Shown here in pieces: positions 59,801 through 64,000 of a stretch of 64,000 nucleotides of DNA; the first letter of the stretch is position 1; every line of letters starts with the position of its first letter. The notes under the pieces are model-generated. The model was not told the DNA's origin, made no database searches, and was given only the letters and a program-made list of their open reading frames with translations. The position numbers were made by a program, and so were the translations under genes. This DNA is from Opisthocomus hoazin (taxonomy: Eukaryota > Chordata > Aves > Opisthocomiformes > Opisthocomidae), in contig NC_134416.1 of assembly GCF_030867145.1 (NCBI RefSeq), positions 97,627,183 through 97,691,182 of the forward strand. Direction: 5' to 3'.

Positions 59801-62682
59801 TATTACCACTCCTTCTGAAACTAAGAACAGTAGCCAGGTTCAAAGCAAGCAATACCTTTACACTTGATTTCACAGGACAAACCAATCTGTCTGCAAGGTG
59901 AATAAAACTTTCTCTGCATACAGAAATACATTATTTGGGTCTCTACTTAATTACTCACCAGATCTCTCTTTTTTCTTCTGGTTGATATATTCCACTATTC
60001 CAAAATCTAGTTTCATCAGAACAGTCTTAATTTTGTTGCACAATTTCTGTCCAAATTCATTGCACTTAAGGAAGGGACATAAAAAGGCACACAATACTGT
60101 GATGAAAATGAAGACAGAGAGAAAAATTTTATTGAAATATTGCTTTATAAGAAGTTTCTCAGTAAAGATTAAACAATGCATTTGCATAACATAACTACTA
60201 ATTTTACATAATGCAATTAGTTTTACATTAAAAAGCACTGTGAAATGCCCATGTTTGACAAACTGTTAATGTCAAATCCAGTTTCTAGGAGCTATTCCTA
60301 CTCATCACAGAAAATACCACCGTATTCGTATCAGTTGATGCCTTTTTTACTTCCAGTAAGGCACAATTTATGACCACTGTAACATCTATCCTTCTCTTGA
60401 TTTAGTCTCATTTTGATATCCCTATCTGAGAAACACGACTACACAAGCTATGACAGAATCAACAAGCTGAAAAAACTTGTAAGCTGACTTCCATATGACA
60501 AAAAGCACTTGTCAGAACCTGCATATATATATGTATACATATATGCATGTGTGCATGTATATATATAAAAATAAATACTCCCTATACGGAGACCAAATAA
60601 TGAACAAATGGCATACATAAATCATGACTGAAAAAGAGACTATACTTACACAGGACATAGGAGAGGACAACTCCAGGAATGTAACTTCCCAAGACAGTGA
60701 AAAATGTACATACACTGCAGACTAGTAGGCAAAACTGGCAAAAACATTAAAATTGGCCATTAACACTTCCACTGTTTAAATATTTAGATCATTTTGCAAA
60801 AGAAAAACGTTGCATGCTAAATGAAATCTGGAATGCAGTCGAAAATGACAGTGGTTTTTTTATAATTAGGAAATACTTTAACACTTCTTGTGCAAATAAG
60901 CATCAAATGGTGCATTTTGATTAATTAGAATGTATCCCTTTTTATTATAAAAATATGCCATTTTTATTAATTTACTGTAAAGGTTTAACAAGCTCTCAGT
61001 TATTGCCAAAATTACTAGAAATTACTTCATTACATAAAAAAAGGCTAAACAGTCAATATGTAGGAAAAAACCCCAAATCACTACTTGAAATTTTACAATG
61101 CATACATGCCACATACTTACAAAAGCAAAAAATCCGTCCTATGAGTACAGTTCTCTCCCCTGCTGTGTTGCTTTGTGAAACCGTTTTCTCTCCCATGCTG
61201 GCAAGCATTCTCTGGATGCTTGTCGGCTACTGTAGCATCCCCGTAATGACAAGACTGAGCTGAATTTTCAATGCAAAACTTGAGATTTGGCTTCTGCTGC
61301 CACTGAGACGCATAGTGCGCCCTTCACACCTGCACAATGCTGAGTACAGAACTGATCTATTGAAAGTTTACAAAAAGAATCTATTTGCTTTGGAGTTCAA
61401 TTGCAATAAAATAGTTAATTGAAAGAAATTTTGCACACAGCATCAGTGCCTGATTTGCTTATAATTATAATAGTAAATAATGACATGGCTCAGAGAATGA
61501 GGCCAGGAAAAAGAAAGGAAAACATGCTGTCAAAATTAGCTTTTCCAAATCTGGATTAGGTGTATCTTGACGTACACACAGAGTTACCGTGTCACATCAC
61601 CACATGACAAAATTACGGGACTTCGTATACTGATACCACGTTTCCTTACCTGAATGTACACCTACTTCTTTTAAATATAACATTATTATCCTAATCACGT
61701 AGTTTCCTGACATACGATTTATACATCTTTGAAAGGTGTTTCATCCTGCTGCTCATACGTATTTCCAGTCTGAACTCCTAACATTTGAGTGTGGTACCAC
61801 ATACTTCCAACTTGCTAATTCTGAAGAGCCTGTTTCCAGGAAAGGTTTTGTGGCAAAGTTAATTGAGATCAAAAGAGGGGGAAAAAACCTCCTAATCTCC
61901 TTTTAACTTTTTATATTTAGCAATACAAGTATAGAAAGGAAATCTACTGTTGACATGGTATACTTTTACATTATTTATACTCTTGTTTGGAAAAGAAAGC
62001 TGCTTCACTTTTGGTTAGAACTACATAATAATCTTCCTATGATGAAAGAAGAAGCTTTAATCTTGCTTGCCTTTTCACAAACAGGGTTGTCCAGCTCAGT
62101 CTTTCCAGTGGAAAAAAAAAAAAAATACCTATACCTGTACAGAAGAAAAATTATCACAGTAAAACACAAAAGATTCTCTTCTATCGTGTAATGCTTGCGC
62201 AGCTATTTCTGAAAATGAAAATTATTTGGGAAAAAAGTGTATGTTTAGGAACTGTGTACTCTTCCTGCTTTTCCAAGTTTTTATTAAATTGAAATGTTTT
62301 AAATTGCCTTTCCACTGAACGACTGGTGAGGTTCCAGCAGCTGTAAGGGGAGGGCCTGTACTGCTGTAAACTTTACTGTGAGCAGCTTTGCTCACTGAGG
62401 ACCTACTTCTGTCCTGCACAAGAAGAACGTAGCAGAAACTCATGACTGAATATATCATAACATGTATTTTATGTTTCAGGTGTTTGTTTTGTTAAATCTA
62501 TGTCAGCTTTTTATCAAAAAATATCAAAGTGTTAATCTTACTTGGGAGTGCTTACCTTGCCAGGGTTTTGTTCCTTGAAGTGGGACATTTCTTGCAGAAA
62601 TACAAATAAGTTCATCAGTGTTTCTGAAATGCACTGATTTATTCTGGGTCTGTAGTCTTGTCTGGAACTGATGACTTTCCAG
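53352..62682 (-). CDS. RETREG1: RETREG1 (FAM134B), ER-phagy receptor, 3' six coding exons; 5' part outside window
   Basis: Exons, in transcript order: 62556-62682, 60650-60734, 59959-60096, 58083-58147, 56843-56969, 53352-53863. They join in frame over 1054 coding bases (350 residues plus stop, after one base completing an upstream codon). RETREG1 is an ER membrane protein whose reticulon-homology domain bends ER tubules and sheets and whose C-terminal LIR binds LC3/GABARAP to drive ER-phagy. Human loss causes sensory neuropathy HSAN2B. Visible here are the inter-hairpin linker, the second hydrophobic hairpin ([16 protein letters not shown]...[10 protein letters not shown]), the amphipathic segment [20 protein letters not shown], an acidic Ser-rich cytosolic tail and the LIR core FELL. 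The first hairpin and N-terminus must be encoded beyond the right edge. The largest intron (56842-53864) contains a plus-strand CR1. Confidence 0.96.
53472..53489 (-). other. RETREG1: LC3-interacting region (LIR) codons of RETREG1
   Basis: Encodes DDFELL. The core FELL, preceded by acidic residues, is the known LIR of RETREG1 that binds LC3/GABARAP proteins. It is intact here. Confidence 0.95.
54955..56066 (+). mobile_element. old CR1 LINE in RETREG1 intron, plus-strand (antisense to gene)
   Basis: A degraded but long CR1. It begins with [16 protein letters not shown] (the RT SKAFDTVSH block), continues through a broken catalytic region, [30 protein letters not shown], and a decayed [18 protein letters not shown] stretch, and ends in a diverged ATTCCATGATTG tail. 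The many frameshifts indicate an older insertion than the 27.9 kb copy. It lies in the 3-kb intron before the last RETREG1 exon. Confidence 0.88.
56843..56969 (-). CDS. RETREG1: RETREG1 exon: Ser/Asp-rich cytosolic tail
   Basis: Acceptor ATGTTTAG, donor GATG|GTATGT. It reads [42 protein letters not shown]. Very close to mammalian RETREG1; the acidic Ser-rich surroundings fit a region under phosphorylation control. Confidence 0.96.
58083..58147 (-). CDS. RETREG1: RETREG1 exon: cytosolic tail, DDSELD segment
   Basis: Acceptor CTTTCAG, donor CCTAAG|GTGACT. A 65-base exon reading [21 protein letters not shown]. The first residues are variable, while DDSELD.SALCPK matches mammalian RETREG1. Confidence 0.94.
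59959..60096 (-). CDS. RETREG1: RETREG1 exon: fourth membrane segment and amphipathic helix
   Basis: Acceptor TTCATCACAG, donor TCTG|GTGAGT. It reads [19 protein letters not shown], then [26 protein letters not shown]. It finishes the second hairpin and carries the C-terminal amphipathic helix used to sense and induce curvature. Confidence 0.96.
60521..60568. repeat. AT/GTATAC-rich microsatellite in RETREG1 intron
   Basis: An (AT)n-type tract with interspersed GTATAC and GCATG, including an 18-bp perfect palindrome centred on GTATAC. Normal simple-repeat behaviour. Confidence 0.85.
60650..60734 (-). CDS. RETREG1: RETREG1 exon: third membrane segment
   Basis: Acceptor TTTTGCCAG, donor CTGT|GTAAGT. 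It reads [28 protein letters not shown]. This is the first half of the second hydrophobic hairpin of the reticulon-homology domain. Confidence 0.95.
62556..62682 (-). CDS. RETREG1: RETREG1 exon: linker between membrane hairpins
   Basis: Acceptor TTACTCAG, donor GCAAG|GTAAGC. The exon starts with one base completing a codon, then [41 protein letters not shown]. It matches the linker and amphipathic region of the reticulon-homology domain. It looks more diverged from the recalled human sequence than the downstream exons. Confidence 0.92.
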
Positions 62683-64000
62683 CTGAGTAAAACAAACAAA
62701 AAAACCCAACAACTTTGGCTATAGCTCAGATGGAAGTCGAAACTGGTTGAAAACATCTGACGCCTTATCAAATTCTAAGCCAATCATGTTGTAAAGCTAG
62801 AGCCTCCAGAGATCCAAAGACTGCTGCTATGCTAAAGATACCTGTGCTCATTTCCCCTTATTTTATATGGGGCTAATCTCATCTTTTTTAATCAAACAAA
62901 TTCTGTTCAGTAGTAGCAATTCTTAGTCCACACAAGCAATGATGGAAGAAATTACTGCTTATTCATTCTGGCCATATGAAAAAAAATGAGTTCAAGGCAC
63001 AGCTGTAACATAAATTAAGCAACTGAAACCCGAACTTGTTTCTCAGAATTATTTTTTTCTGAAAAAATATACCACAGTACTTTTTGTAGCCACATGGTCA
63101 TTCATATTAATACATTTCATTTCATGCATATAATCCTTATGCTTTTTCTTTTCTATTTTTCATTTTGTTCTGCAAACTATGATCATCCCTAAGAGATTGC
63201 TCTCCAACTTAGAAAAAAAATTGCTCTTGAAATCTTGATGTTTAATTTCCTTACTCAATTTTTATTTTTTGTTATCATATTGAAATGACTGTTTCTAAAG
63301 CTTAGCTTATTACTGTTCAGTCCTTTTAATAAAATAAAAAGAAACTGTACTGAAGAATTTGCTGAAAAACATGAGAAAGCATACGTATCTAATTTTGGGC
63401 TGATCAGTTTAGACAATATCTAGTCTAAATTATCACATCATACAACTTTTCGGAGTAGAGAAAACATCTACAACAGAGATGCTTTACGAAATAACAAAAG
63501 AAAGGAAAAGCACAGGCTAGCCAATGTCAGATCAAATTGGTACAAAGTATGGATGTACAACGATGCAAATATTCAGAATATGAAGTAAATTCTGCACCAG
63601 TTTTACGAAGTTATCTTTTGCGTAATTCAGTGCTCAGTACACACACTTTTGATCAGAGTGAATGCAAGTAAGCCATAAACAATCCTACAATCATTTTACT
63701 TGGATACATAATCCATTAAATGTCCAATGCATCACTGCATTAATAGTCAAATTTTGCCATAGCTGGATCAAATTACAGGATGAATCAAAAACTACATTAT
63801 GAAAAAAACTGAATTGCAAGTCTCCCTGTGCAGCAATAAGGACATATATGTAGGTTGTCACATCAAACTGCCAACTCATGTTTCCAAATAATTACTCTGC
63901 TATTTAGCTACTGAAGTACCACAAGGCCCTGTTAACAGTTGTTCCTATTATTCAGAACACAAACGCTCTCTGATAGTTCCCCGCAGAACTTAAATTTTAG
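62683..64000 (-). other. RETREG1: RETREG1 intron, continuing past the right edge
   Basis: The exon at 62556-62682 needs an upstream exon ending two bases into a codon. I see no stretch here that encodes the preceding part of the reticulon-homology domain, so that exon is beyond 64000. AT-rich, no recognised repeat. Confidence 0.7.

Noticed and set aside
60521-60568. Palindromic AT-rich stretch in a RETREG1 intron
   Set aside because: Self-complementarity is a by-product of an (AT)n microsatellite.
1-64000. CRISPR arrays, operons, prophage or bacterial mobile elements
   Set aside because: None seen. Spliced vertebrate genes, CpG islands and CR1 elements show this is bird nuclear DNA.

Overview
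The window looks like nuclear DNA of a bird. Two multi-exon vertebrate genes lie on the minus strand with GT-AG introns and CpG-island promoter sequence. All clearly recognisable interspersed repeats are CR1 LINEs, several ending in the short (ATTCTATG)n tail typical of avian CR1. The two genes are ZNF622 (the Rei1-like pre-60S ribosome maturation factor) and RETREG1/FAM134B (the ER-phagy receptor). Their order and orientation match human 5p15.1, where MARCHF11, ZNF622, RETREG1 and MYO10 all lie on one strand.

Layout. 1-41.7 kb: gene-poor, mostly AT-rich DNA, probably the interval between MARCHF11 (off the left edge) and ZNF622. I find no convincing host exon there. It holds CR1 copies near 8.7-9.2, 13.4-14.3, 23.7-24.2, 25.8-25.9, 26.6-27.9 and 27.9-28.8 kb, an ancient CR1/SINE-type tail near 10.1 kb, and a 333-337 bp sequence present twice, about 3.9 kb apart, at about 98% identity. 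41.95-48.26 kb: all six coding exons of ZNF622, which splice in frame to a 471-residue protein. A non-coding 5' exon is inferred in the CpG island at 48.4-49.06 kb, and that island holds a perfect 37-bp inverted repeat. 49.1-50.0 kb: a minus-strand CR1. 50.14-50.78 kb: a second CpG island with no assigned gene. 51.7-53.35 kb: probable RETREG1 3' UTR. 53.35-62.68 kb: the last six coding exons of RETREG1. They encode the linker and second membrane hairpin of the reticulon-homology domain, the cytosolic tail and the LC3-interacting motif. The 5' exons lie beyond the right edge.

The two genes are unrelated in function: ZNF622 acts in cytoplasmic 60S subunit maturation, RETREG1 bends and delivers ER membrane to autophagosomes. 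They are neighbours by conserved synteny, not an operon. I found no evidence of a new multi-gene system. The points most worth checking are the perfect hairpin in the ZNF622 promoter, the recent duplication at 17.9/21.8 kb and the orphan CpG island. Exon borders were placed by hand from splice consensus, reading-frame continuity and recalled human orthologues; no alignment was run.
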